From positions 589,135 through 653,134 of the forward strand of contig NZ_JAJEWQ010000001.1 in assembly GCF_020687805.1 (NCBI RefSeq): 64,000 bases of DNA. Reading direction: 5' to 3'. This stretch comes from Planctobacterium marinum. Its GTDB lineage: Bacteria > Pseudomonadota > Gammaproteobacteria > Enterobacterales > Alteromonadaceae. The position numbers and the translations under genes were made by a program. Below are positions 56,559 through 64,000 of this stretch, one piece after another. The stretch's first letter is position 1. The number at the start of each line of letters is the position of its first letter. Under the pieces are notes generated by a model. It ran no database searches. It was not told the origin of the DNA and saw nothing but the letters and a program-made list of their open reading frames with translations.

Positions 56559-56754
56559 GCAGAACCGATAACAATTCGCTTCAACATTGACAATTTAAAA
56601 AATGAAGAGTACTTTGTGCCGCAGGTGGCAGAGGCGCCTGTTCCGCTCAAGATGACATCACTCTGAACAACCTCCTTTTTAACAAGGATTAAAGTACCGG
56701 TTCTGATGAACCTAAGTTGGCCCTGCGGAAACCAAATTACTTAGGAATCACATT

Positions 56755-56916
56755 ATGACCGAATTAATCTTTGGCCCTGGCCTATTTAAAGTTTCCACAA
56801 ACCTGCTTCCCTGTCAGATGACAGATATTGCGCTGCTTATTTTAGTGATTTGCTTGTATCGCCTTGCAGAACAGAATTTGTGCCGCTCACATTTTTCATC
56901 GAAGGGAGATGCCTGA
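56755..56916 (+). CDS. Small membrane peptide, 53 aa, coupled to the next gene
   Basis: ATG at 56755 opens a 53-codon frame (MTELIFGPGLFKV...), preceded by AGGA at a suitable distance. Residues about 22-37 (MTDIALLILVICLYRL) form one membrane helix. Its stop overlaps the next start (TGATG at 56914-56918), which supports a real translationally coupled gene. Family unknown. Confidence 0.55.
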   Translation: MTELIFGPGLFKVSTNLLPCQMTDIALLILVICLYRLAEQNLCRSHFSSKGDA

Positions 56917-57377
56917 TGAAAAAGTCCATAACCGAACTCAAAATTAAAGCTAAAAAACAACAAAAATGGCTGGCGCAAACAGGAACTCCGCAGCCACTCA
57001 CAATGTGCCAACAACAGATCGCATGTGAGGCTGGGTTTAACCATTGGCATCACGCCTCTGAGGTATTGACCGGCGCAGGACAAGTCACACAGGATTATGG
57101 GTCACTTTGGTATCACCCCAAGTGCGCCCCCCTGTTAAATCTATGGTTTGCTAACAGAGAAGAGGCAAAACAGGCACTGTTGGCAGACAAGAGTAAAGTT
57201 CTTGTTCCTTTCAAAACACAGTACATTCTGGTTACGGAAGAATATCTGACGATGCTGGGCGTAAATGCTGTGTACATTGAACAACTGTTTGCCGGTGCTC
57301 GGGATCTTGTTGAAGTTTACGGCACAGCGCTGTTTGATGAGGTGGCAATGTGTTGCATTCTGCACCGGCTGAAGTAA
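56916..57377 (+). CDS. Unknown 153-aa protein with a helical RNA/DNA-motif-like N-terminus
   Basis: The start ATG 56916 follows GGGAG by 7 bp and overlaps the stop of the small gene upstream. Residues 5-50 (ELKIKAKKQQKWL ... CQQQIACEAGFNHWHHAS) resemble the N-terminal module seen in glyoxalase-superfamily-labelled and plasmid proteins, where a helix pair ends in GFxxWHxx. The rest contains a segment RDLVEVYGTALFDEVAMCC. I do not recognise its function. A terminator follows at 57393-57418. Confidence 0.75.
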   Translation: MKKSITELKIKAKKQQKWLAQTGTPQPLTMCQQQIACEAGFNHWHHASEVLTGAGQVTQDYGSLWYHPKCAPLLNLWFANREEAKQALLADKSKVLVPFKTQYILVTEEYLTMLGVNAVYIEQLFAGARDLVEVYGTALFDEVAMCCILHRLK

Positions 57378-57392
57378 CAGCAATAAAGACGC

Positions 57393-57418
57393 AAGGGTGA
57401 GCGCAGGCTCACCTTTTT
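57393..57418 (+). terminator. Terminator after the small plus-strand pair
   Basis: GGTGAGC, loop GCAG, GCTCACC followed by five T residues ends the plus-strand unit 16 bp after its stop, before the convergent sirB1. Confidence 0.85.
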
Positions 57419-57431
57419 CTGTTGACACCAA

Positions 57432-58244
57432 TTAATGGTGGATGACAATTTTTTCCCGCAACTTCTGAATTTGTGCTCGCAGTAGTTCTGTTGACGGGTC
57501 TTTGGGACAACGTTCCACAAAATACTCATAATCTGCCGCAGCGACTTTAGGACAATCCAGTTGATGTAGCAAAAAGCCTCTGTCTCGAATTTCAAAAGGA
57601 TCATCGGGACACAAGCTCAGTAACAAATCAATGGTAGATAAGGCGTTGTGGTATTTTTGTTCATTGATAAAAGAAGCTTTCAGATTTTGCAGCAGCCGCA
57701 AGATGGTTTCTTCACATCCCGTGGGCTCTAATGTTTCCAGAGGCATCTCTTTTTCAGCCTGCTCTCCCAGGATACTAAAATAGTTTTTTTCCAGTTGCTG
57801 CCAGTTAAGGCATTCGCCATTGAGAGGGTCGATAAACACAATTTTTGAGTCAGACACCTGAAACCGCACCAGAAAATGCCCGGGAAAGTTAACACCCTGC
57901 ATTTTTAATCCCAGCGCATTACCTAACTGGCAAAAGACGATGGCCAAAGTTACAGGGATACCGGTGCGATATTGTAGTACTTCATCCAATAAATTATAGC
58001 GGGCTGCAAAATAGTTTTTACTGTCGCCACTAAAAGCCAGTTGCTGATAAAAGAAGGTTCTGAGGCGTTCAAAAGCAGCAAATTTGTCGCCTACATTACC
58101 GACAAACTTAGCGGCCTGATTGATAAGTTGCTCCATTTGGGAAATAGATTGCGCGATATCCAAATCACTTTTGTAACAACGCGAAATCAACAACGCAGAT
58201 TTAAATAAATTATGCTGCTGAATCGCATGTTTAAGCTCTATCAC
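57432..58244 (-). CDS. sirB1: SirB1 family protein (transglutaminase-like with TPR)
   Basis: This 270-aa protein matches the SirB1 family: a transglutaminase-like fold (residues about 30-180; DEVLQYRTGIPVTLAIVFCQLG, VNFPGHFLVRF) followed by TPR-like helices. The family lies in the hemA-prfA-prmC-sirB2-sirB1-kdsA cluster of gammaproteobacteria; the molecular function is unknown. It is encoded 61 bp after sirB2. Confidence 0.92.
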   Translation of the reverse strand: MIELKHAIQQHNLFKSALLISRCYKSDLDIAQSISQMEQLINQAAKFVGNVGDKFAAFERLRTFFYQQLAFSGDSKNYFAARYNLLDEVLQYRTGIPVTLAIVFCQLGNALGLKMQGVNFPGHFLVRFQVSDSKIVFIDPLNGECLNWQQLEKNYFSILGEQAEKEMPLETLEPTGCEETILRLLQNLKASFINEQKYHNALSTIDLLLSLCPDDPFEIRDRGFLLHQLDCPKVAAADYEYFVERCPKDPSTELLRAQIQKLREKIVIHH

Positions 58245-58305
58245 GGTATTTGTCCTTTATACATCACACTTATAGATGTTATCGGACTGGCAGGAAAATC
58301 CTTTA

Positions 58306-58680
58306 TCAGAAAATGAAAGCTTGTTTGGTAACTGCAATTTTGCCAATCATGGCAAAAACCGCCACCGCGCCGACAAAAGCAACGCTTTTTATCACCTTGT
58401 TTTTCCCCAGCTTCAATGCGAATAATCCCAACAAAATATAGGCAATCAGGCCAATCACTTTTTCTGTCAACCAGCCGTTGTAAAGCGGATATTGTGCCAG
58501 CAAAATGCACAAGGTGATGGCACTGGCTAATAAGACGGTATCTATCACGTGAGGGACTACCTTCACCCACTTTTTCGACATCATTCCACTGTTAGACATC
58601 ACCCAAATAAAACGCAATACCAGAAGTAAAAAACTGACGGCGATTGCCGTCATATGAATATGTTTAACCATTAAGTACAC
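58306..58680 (-). CDS. sirB2: SirB2 family membrane protein
   Basis: This 124-aa protein has four membrane helices: HMTAIAVSFLLLVLRFIWVM, VIDTVLLASAITLCILLA, VIGLIAYILLGLFAL and SVAFVGAVAVFAMIGKIAV. It matches the invasion-regulator-named SirB2 family; function is unknown. Position between prmC (and the response regulator) and sirB1 is the conserved one. Confidence 0.92.
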   Translation of the reverse strand: MYLMVKHIHMTAIAVSFLLLVLRFIWVMSNSGMMSKKWVKVVPHVIDTVLLASAITLCILLAQYPLYNGWLTEKVIGLIAYILLGLFALKLGKNKVIKSVAFVGAVAVFAMIGKIAVTKQAFIF

Positions 58681-58722
58681 TGCAGACTCCTGTTTTTCTT
58701 ATTGTTACGACAGTTATGGTAA

Positions 58723-60282
58723 TTATTGTTTGTCGGGATAGGCAAATATTATCGCTTCAAACTTTTTAATATTATCCAGCAAGGTATCCACTAACGCCGG
58801 ATCAAAATGTTTTCCCCGCTCTTGCTGGAACTTTTCCACCACCTTTTCAACGGTCCAGGGCTCTTTATAACAGCGCGTTCCTCGCAGTGCGTCATAAACA
58901 TCGGCAATGGCCGCAATGCGTGAGAACAGATTGATCTCTTTGCCTTTGATACCTCGCGGATAGCCGCTGCCATCCCAGCGCTCGTGATGCTCTCTGGCTA
59001 ATAAAGCGGCGGTTTTTATAATGGGCTTATCACTGTCTCTGAGCAACTCGTAACCATCATTGGCATGCTTTTTCACCAGTTCAATTTCTTCTATGGATAA
59101 TGGCCCGGGTTTAGTAAGTATCTCCACCGGAACACGCAGTTTGCCCACATCGTGTAACGGCACAGCCAGCTTAAGAATTCCAATTTCATCTTCTGACAAA
59201 CCGTGCTCTCTGGCTAACAGCTCACATAAGATAGTCATACGTTCGATATGCCGACCACCACTAAGCTGGCATTCCATGGCCTGCCCCACTTTTTGCAGTA
59301 TTTCTTTTTGGGTGTCCTCGATGTCTTTTGTAAGCAACACATTTTCAAAAGCCACCTGCACATGGCTGGCAAAAATCTCAATTAAATGTTTATCGTTGGC
59401 ATTGAGTTTTCGCGGAATCCCGGACAAATATAACAGCGAACCTGGTTCTGTGTTGCTCTGGCAATAGGCAACCACATAATCATCAGCGTAGACCACATCT
59501 TTTTCTCTCAACGCCTTTTTACAGGCGTTCAGAATATCGCCTTCAACGACCTCTTCCAGTGGGCGAACCGCTTTTTCGACTTCCGCAGCGTTGTCATTCA
59601 TACCCGAGAAGACAACAAAGCCACTGAGCTCGTGGCTACTGCCACCTCTGGTAGACGCCAGTGCGTTGGTAATATAGGCGGCGTCTGTGGCGCCTCCCAG
59701 TAATGAACTGAGCTGTTGAATTATGCCATCTATGAAGTTTTCCAAAGAGTGGATACTAAATAAATCGGCTGAGGCAGAAATGATCTTTTCCAGTCCTTTG
59801 CGGCTTTCTTCAATAGAAATAATATCCCGGTAGGAGCGCAAAGTAGCGATAATAACCGTAAATAACTTCTGCGCAGTGAGTTCGGTTTTTGATTTGTAGT
59901 CGTTGATATCGTAATTGACGATGACGTGTTTTTCAGGAGCCTGGCCCGGTTGCCCGGTTCTGAGAATAATGCGGGTAAAATGATTGTTGGCTTCATTGCG
60001 AATGAATTCAGCCACCTTGAGACCGGCGTCATCCGTTTCCATCACCACATCCAGTAGCACGACCGCAATGTCATCGTGCTCCATAAAGACCTTTTTCGCC
60101 TCTTCACCACTGTGGGCACTGATAAATTCCAGGTCTTTTTCCTGAAACACAAAGTCGCTTAGTGCCAGCTTAGTGACGGCATGAACTTCAGGTTCATCAT
60201 CTACAACTAAAATTTTCCATGAGCCCCGCTCTTCAATTTCTTCTTCTTCAGAATCATCAGCGAAAAGAAAATCGTCAGACAT
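58723..60282 (-). CDS. Response regulator with DUF3369 and HD-GYP domains
   Basis: This 519-aa protein has an N-terminal receiver domain (phosphoacceptor Asp78 in VVLLDVVM), a DUF3369 region (about residues 165-330), and a C-terminal HD-GYP domain (HDVGKLRVP then HHERWDGSGYPRG). HD-GYP proteins degrade cyclic di-GMP. It probably answers a histidine kinase elsewhere. It sits between prmC and sirB2, an insertion into the otherwise conserved cluster, and is a second c-di-GMP phosphodiesterase candidate in the window besides the EAL protein. Confidence 0.92.
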   Translation of the reverse strand: MSDDFLFADDSEEEEIEERGSWKILVVDDEPEVHAVTKLALSDFVFQEKDLEFISAHSGEEAKKVFMEHDDIAVVLLDVVMETDDAGLKVAEFIRNEANNHFTRIILRTGQPGQAPEKHVIVNYDINDYKSKTELTAQKLFTVIIATLRSYRDIISIEESRKGLEKIISASADLFSIHSLENFIDGIIQQLSSLLGGATDAAYITNALASTRGGSSHELSGFVVFSGMNDNAAEVEKAVRPLEEVVEGDILNACKKALREKDVVYADDYVVAYCQSNTEPGSLLYLSGIPRKLNANDKHLIEIFASHVQVAFENVLLTKDIEDTQKEILQKVGQAMECQLSGGRHIERMTILCELLAREHGLSEDEIGILKLAVPLHDVGKLRVPVEILTKPGPLSIEEIELVKKHANDGYELLRDSDKPIIKTAALLAREHHERWDGSGYPRGIKGKEINLFSRIAAIADVYDALRGTRCYKEPWTVEKVVEKFQQERGKHFDPALVDTLLDNIKKFEAIIFAYPDKQ

Positions 60283-60336
60283 CCAGTTTCCCTCAATAAC
60301 GACAATAACTAGTTTTACACCTTTTAAACTAGTCTT

Positions 60337-61194
60337 TTATAAAGGGTTATGCAACTTGAATTGAGCGAATGTCACCCTGTCGTGACCAGCGCAATCCTGG
60401 CGGGTCTGAATTTGCTCATACCCTGCATCAGCAAATAATTCCTGGATCGCATTAGCCTGTTTAAATCCGTGCTCAATCAGCAACCAACCATCAGATTTCA
60501 GGTGTTGTCGCGCTTGCGGAATAATTAGTCGGATGTCATCCAGCCCGTCTTCGCCCGATGTCAAAGCGCTGCCGGGTTCGAAACGCAAGTCCCCCTGAGT
60601 TAGATACGCACTATCAGACTCTACATAAGGCGGGTTTGTCACTATCACATCGAAAGCTTGCTCACCCAACGCGGAAAACCAATGGCTTACCAGAAATCTG
60701 GCATTTTCTACGTGATTTTTGCGTTGATTATGGGCGGCCAGTTGCACCGCTTCAGTAATCCGATCGCAACCGGTAACCTGCCAGCCTTTGCGCTCACTGG
60801 CTATCGCCAGAGCAATTGCCCCGGTGCCTGTACCCAGGTCCAGACAGCAACTGTTATCTGCTACCGTCAGGTCCAGGGTTAACTCCACTAACAACTCTGT
60901 TTCCGGGCGCGGTATCAGGGTAGATTCATTGACGTCCAGCGACAACGTCCAGAAATCCTGATGCCCGATAATATAAGACACAGGACGCCCCTGAATTCGT
61001 TGCTGCAGATACTCCTGCCAAAGACAGGCTTGTTCAGAAGTTAATATATAATTAGCATCGACAATGAGTTTGGTGCGATTGCAGTGCAGAACGTCGCAAA
61101 GCAGTGTTTCAGCATCTGTTTTTGCACTGTCTGAATGGTTTTTTAGCGCCTGAATGCCCATATCAAGCGCTTGCTGGATAGTCAGATTGTCCAC
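60337..61194 (-). CDS. prmC: Release-factor glutamine methyltransferase
   Basis: PrmC methylates the glutamine of the GGQ motif of RF1 and RF2. This 285-aa protein has the SAM-binding LDLGTGTGAIALA and the catalytic NPPYVES motif. It begins with GTG, 12 bp after the prfA stop. Both its substrates, prfA and prfB, are encoded in this window. Confidence 0.96.
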   Translation of the reverse strand: MDNLTIQQALDMGIQALKNHSDSAKTDAETLLCDVLHCNRTKLIVDANYILTSEQACLWQEYLQQRIQGRPVSYIIGHQDFWTLSLDVNESTLIPRPETELLVELTLDLTVADNSCCLDLGTGTGAIALAIASERKGWQVTGCDRITEAVQLAAHNQRKNHVENARFLVSHWFSALGEQAFDVIVTNPPYVESDSAYLTQGDLRFEPGSALTSGEDGLDDIRLIIPQARQHLKSDGWLLIEHGFKQANAIQELFADAGYEQIQTRQDCAGHDRVTFAQFKLHNPL

Positions 61195-61206
61195 AAATTT
61201 CAGGTG

Positions 61207-62295
61207 TTACAGGTCATCAGACAATGACGCCAACAGGTCTGCCTGATGCTCTTGCTTGATGGGTTCCAGCACAGCGTCCAGCTCCCCTTCAATCACATCT
61301 TCCAGTTTATATAAAGTAAGATTGATACGGTGATCAGTCAACCGGCCTTGCGGGAAGTTATAGGTGCGAATTCGCTCTGAGCGGTCACCACTTCCCACCA
61401 GGCTGCGACGAGTGCTGGCTTCCTCAGCGGCGCGTTTATCTTCTTCCACCTGGTTTAAACGAGCCTGCAATACCGACATCGCCTTGGCGCGGTTTTTGTG
61501 TTGTGAACGCTCATCCTGACACTCCACCACTAATCCCGTAGGTAGGTGAGTGATACGAATTGCAGAATCGGTCTTGTTTACGTGCTGTCCACCGGCACCG
61601 CTGGCCCGGAAGGTATCCACCCGCAAATCTGCAGAATTAATTTCGATTGCTTCAGACTCAGGGATTTCTGGCAAGACGGCTACCGTGCAAGCAGAAGTAT
61701 GGATGCGTCCCTGAGATTCGGTTTCTGGTACCCGTTGCACCCGGTGACCACCAGATTCAAACTTCATGGTGCCATAGGCGCCATCACCTACCAGGTTGGC
61801 GATGATCTCTTTGTAGCCACCATGTTCGCCTTCATTGGCGCTGATGGTTTCAATGCGCCAGCCTTGTTTTTCTGCATAGCGACTGTACATACGGAACAAA
61901 TCACCGGCAAAGATAGCAGCTTCATCACCGCCAGCACCGGCACGAATTTCCAAAAAGCAACTCATGTCGTCGTTGGGATCTTTGGGCAACAGCAGAATTT
62001 GCAGTTCCTGCTCCAATTGTGCGATGTTGTCTTTGGCTTGTTTGTATTCTTCCTGCGCCATTTCCTGCAACTCAGGATCATTTTCCTGCAACATCTCCTG
62101 TGCTGTCGCTAAATCTTCTTCCGCCTGCTGCCAGGACTTAAAGCACTTAACCAGTTCTTCCAGTTGCGAATACTCTTTAGATAGCGCCCGAAACTTGTTC
62201 TGATCTGAAATGATCTCAGGCGCACTCAGCATCACCTGGATTTCTTCAAAACGTTCTATCAGCGTTTCTAGTTTAGTAACAACAGATGCTTTCAT
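61207..62295 (-). CDS. prfA: Peptide chain release factor 1
   Basis: RF1 recognises UAA and UAG stop codons. This 362-aa protein has the PxT tripeptide (PETESQGR) and the catalytic [13 protein letters not shown]. It lies 6 bp after hemA and is followed by prmC, its modifying enzyme, as in most gammaproteobacteria. Confidence 0.98.
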   Translation of the reverse strand: MKASVVTKLETLIERFEEIQVMLSAPEIISDQNKFRALSKEYSQLEELVKCFKSWQQAEEDLATAQEMLQENDPELQEMAQEEYKQAKDNIAQLEQELQILLLPKDPNDDMSCFLEIRAGAGGDEAAIFAGDLFRMYSRYAEKQGWRIETISANEGEHGGYKEIIANLVGDGAYGTMKFESGGHRVQRVPETESQGRIHTSACTVAVLPEIPESEAIEINSADLRVDTFRASGAGGQHVNKTDSAIRITHLPTGLVVECQDERSQHKNRAKAMSVLQARLNQVEEDKRAAEEASTRRSLVGSGDRSERIRTYNFPQGRLTDHRINLTLYKLEDVIEGELDAVLEPIKQEHQADLLASLSDDL

Positions 62296-62301
62296 TTACA
62301 G

Positions 62302-63573
62302 TTAATTCTCTTCTACATTATTCGGTTCAAGTTTATAAACTTCTGACAACTTGTTTAACAGTGTCATATCTTGTGCTTCTGCGGCCTGCTTAATCGCTTG
62401 CGTTGGTGCATGGCTTAGCGCATTGGTGAGCTTATTGGCAAGCTCTGTAAGCACAATCTCAGGTTCAGCCCCTTCACTCAACAGGTTCCTCGCCCGTTGC
62501 AGTAATTTTTGCTTTTCGTTCTCGTGTTTAAGCCGCAATTGCCGGATCAAATCACTGTGTTGTTGGCGATTTTGCCACGAAACCCATTTGTTTACCTCTT
62601 CGACAATCAGGCTTTTCGCTTCATCAGCGGCTTTTTGCCGGGAAGCTACATTTTGCGCCACTATCGTTTGTAAATCATCGACCGTATACAAAAAAGCGCC
62701 ATCTAATTCGTTGCACTCTTCTTCAATATCCCGGGGGACCGCCAGGTCAATCAGCAACATGGGTTTGTAACGACGGTGCTTCAGTGCCGATTCCACCATA
62801 CCTTTGCCCACCAGAGGCAACTGACTTGCCGTAGAGCTGATCACAATATCGGCGTCGGCCAGACGGGTATGCAGTTGCGATAAAGTAATAGTAGAAGCAC
62901 CAAACTGTCGGGCCAATTCCTCTCCGCGAGACAGGGTTCGGTTTGCGACAACCATGTCTTTCACCCCCTGGTCAGCCAAATGCCGGGCCACTAACTCAAT
63001 GGTCTCCCCGGCACCAATTAACAACACTTTACTTTTGGTAACATCGGTAAATATGTGTCTGGCTAATTGTACGGCAGCAAACGCTACTGATACCGCGTTT
63101 TCGCCGATTTCAGTTTCGGTACGCACTCGTTTAGCCGCAGCAAAGGCAGTTTGAAATAGTCGTTCAAAGCCACTGTTTACCGTACCGACATGTCTGGCAC
63201 TGGTATAGGCTTGTTTTAGCTGCCCTAATATTTGTGGTTCGCCCAGAATCAGGGAGTCTAAACCACTGGCCACTGACATCAGATGCGCCACAGCCTCGGT
63301 ATCCTGATGGCAATAGGTCATTTCCCGCAATTCTTTGTGCGGCAAACGGTGAAAATCAGCTAACCAGGTTATCAGGGCATCCGCGGAAACATCATCTACA
63401 TCAATATAAATTTCAGTGCGATTGCAGGTAGACAGGATCACGCTTTCATTGACTTGCTGCCAGGCATTTAACTCTGTTAAGGCTTCCAGCAATAATTCTG
63501 GAGAAAAGGCTACCTTCTCCCGAATTTCCACTGGAGCGGTATCATGGTTAACGCCAATCGTAAGTAGCGACAT
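62302..63573 (-). CDS. hemA: Glutamyl-tRNA reductase
   Basis: This 423-aa enzyme makes glutamate-1-semialdehyde, the first committed step of tetrapyrrole synthesis by the C5 pathway. The nucleophile Cys50 lies in ILSTCNRTEIY. A Rossmann NADPH domain follows (LLIGAGETIELVARHL). It heads the operon hemA-prfA-prmC and is divergent from lolB, the classic arrangement. Confidence 0.97.
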   Translation of the reverse strand: MSLLTIGVNHDTAPVEIREKVAFSPELLLEALTELNAWQQVNESVILSTCNRTEIYIDVDDVSADALITWLADFHRLPHKELREMTYCHQDTEAVAHLMSVASGLDSLILGEPQILGQLKQAYTSARHVGTVNSGFERLFQTAFAAAKRVRTETEIGENAVSVAFAAVQLARHIFTDVTKSKVLLIGAGETIELVARHLADQGVKDMVVANRTLSRGEELARQFGASTITLSQLHTRLADADIVISSTASQLPLVGKGMVESALKHRRYKPMLLIDLAVPRDIEEECNELDGAFLYTVDDLQTIVAQNVASRQKAADEAKSLIVEEVNKWVSWQNRQQHSDLIRQLRLKHENEKQKLLQRARNLLSEGAEPEIVLTELANKLTNALSHAPTQAIKQAAEAQDMTLLNKLSEVYKLEPNNVEEN

Positions 63574-63823
63574 TGAATCCCGTTGTTCTCTGGTATGTTA
63601 ATTTTAGCCCGCGCCGAAATAAACTATGCCATCGGCGGCGCAAAAGGCGCGACATTTTACGCAAATCCTAAGCTATTTAAAAGTACCCTACTCTATAGCT
63701 CAACACTTAATAATCTATTTCGGTTATTAGAAAAATAGATTAACAAAATTAAAGTGGTATCTTTTATCCGATTTACGTTAACCTTTTGCACCTGTCACAA
63801 ATTAACATCTGATATTGTCCTTA
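63574..63823. other. hemA-lolB divergent promoter region
   Basis: This 250-bp gap holds both promoters. It is AT-rich from 63660 on; no operator was recognised. Confidence 0.5.
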
Positions 63824-64000
63824 ATGTTGCACAACGCGAGAAAAAGTTTGCATAAAATACTGGTGATACTGTCAATACTGTTGCTTTCAGCCTGTGCGAC
63901 CAGGCCTGAAATACGCTTCCAGGATGCCTCTGTAGCCGGTAAGTTTCCGCAACATTGGACCATAGACGGTCGCATTGCGTTTAAATCTCCGGAAGAAAAA
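63824..64000 (+). CDS. lolB: Outer-membrane lipoprotein LolB (3' truncated by window end)
   Basis: The frame from ATG 63824 reads 59 codons to the end of the window. It starts with a lipoprotein signal (LVILSILLLSAC), and continues with HWTIDGRIAFKSPEEK, which matches the first strand of LolB. LolB receives lipoproteins from LolA and inserts them into the outer membrane. The position divergent from hemA supports the call. Confidence 0.9.
   Translation, partial: MLHNARKSLHKILVILSILLLSACATRPEIRFQDASVAGKFPQHWTIDGRIAFKSPEEK

Larger units (their letters stand above)
56415..56754. other. Promoter region of the large pullulanase and of the small downstream pair
   Basis: This 340-bp gap carries the pullulanase promoter and two MalR-type operators on its left side. 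Its right half (56580-56750) presumably holds the plus-strand promoter of the two small genes; no clear box was identified there. Confidence 0.6.

Noticed and set aside
58241..58570. 109-codon frame overlapping sirB2 on the same strand
   Set aside because: It is a shadow frame of sirB2, whose four membrane helices and family match are clear.
1..64000. Mobile elements, prophage genes, tRNA or attachment sites
   Set aside because: No transposase, integrase, phage structural gene, tRNA-like cloverleaf or long direct repeat was seen anywhere.

Overview
The window looks like a chromosomal segment of a marine gammaproteobacterium of the Alteromonadales (Alteromonadaceae-like). Reasons: fur, fldA, a DUF2788 gene and ybfF are adjacent; hemA-prfA-prmC lies divergent to lolB; prfB keeps the RF2 frameshift and is followed by lysS; and there are large TonB-dependent receptors with flavin 'tryptophan halogenase'-type proteins in a starch-utilisation locus. 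No transposase, integrase, tRNA, rRNA or CRISPR array was seen. The left end cuts the last gene before liuE in a leucine-degradation operon. The right end cuts lolB.

Layout. 1-1.2 kb: end of a leucine-degradation operon. 1.4-3.3 kb: a 653-aa orphan protein of unknown function. 3.7-8.7 kb: chemoreceptor, cupredoxin-like protein, outer-membrane barrel, LysR regulator and a small unknown protein. 8.78-9.22 kb: an apparently gene-free gap which on the minus strand reads as a CsrB-type regulatory RNA with 16 GGA motifs and a terminator. 9.4-15.6 kb: DUF2189 membrane protein, a glycine-rich membrane protein, an LRAT-like protein, a prolyl-hydroxylase-like oxygenase, the operon astE-HIT-ybjQ, and a GGDEF/EAL protein. 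15.8-20.2 kb: glgP and pgm. 20.5-26.2 kb: ybfF, DUF2788, fldA, a second chemoreceptor, fur and alr. 26.4-32.8 kb: hydrolase and AraC regulator divergent from an AlkB-type hydroxylase, then rhomboid, GNAT, an ArsR-YeeE/YedE sulfur cassette, and an orphan Hcp. 32.9-35.5 kb: lysS and prfB. 35.9-40.5 kb: a TonB receptor, a lipoprotein, and a PadR/HAAS pair. 40.6-56.4 kb: alpha-glucan locus. 56.7-63.6 kb: a two-gene unknown unit, then hemA-prfA-prmC, a DUF3369/HD-GYP response regulator, sirB2 and sirB1.

How it fits together. The alpha-glucan locus has an outer-membrane receptor for uptake, two flavin halogenase-like proteins, a GH31 alpha-glucosidase, a lipoprotein pullulanase, and a second, larger pullulanase with three C-terminal repeat modules. 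A 14-bp palindrome close to TGCATACGTATGCA occurs before the receptor (once), before the large pullulanase (twice, 22 bp apart) and before glgP (once). This suggests that one LacI/MalR-type regulator coordinates extracellular starch degradation with intracellular phosphorolysis. Before the receptor and the large pullulanase the sites lie just upstream of plausible -35 boxes, a position that suits activation better than repression. A CsrB-type RNA in the same window hints at a second layer of carbon-storage control, but that link is inference.

The strongest finding not visible from coding annotation is the CsrB-type RNA. The most genuinely unknown items are the 653-aa protein at 1.4-3.3 kb and the small coupled pair at 56.75-57.38 kb. 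All assignments come from reading motifs by eye; no database search or folding was run.
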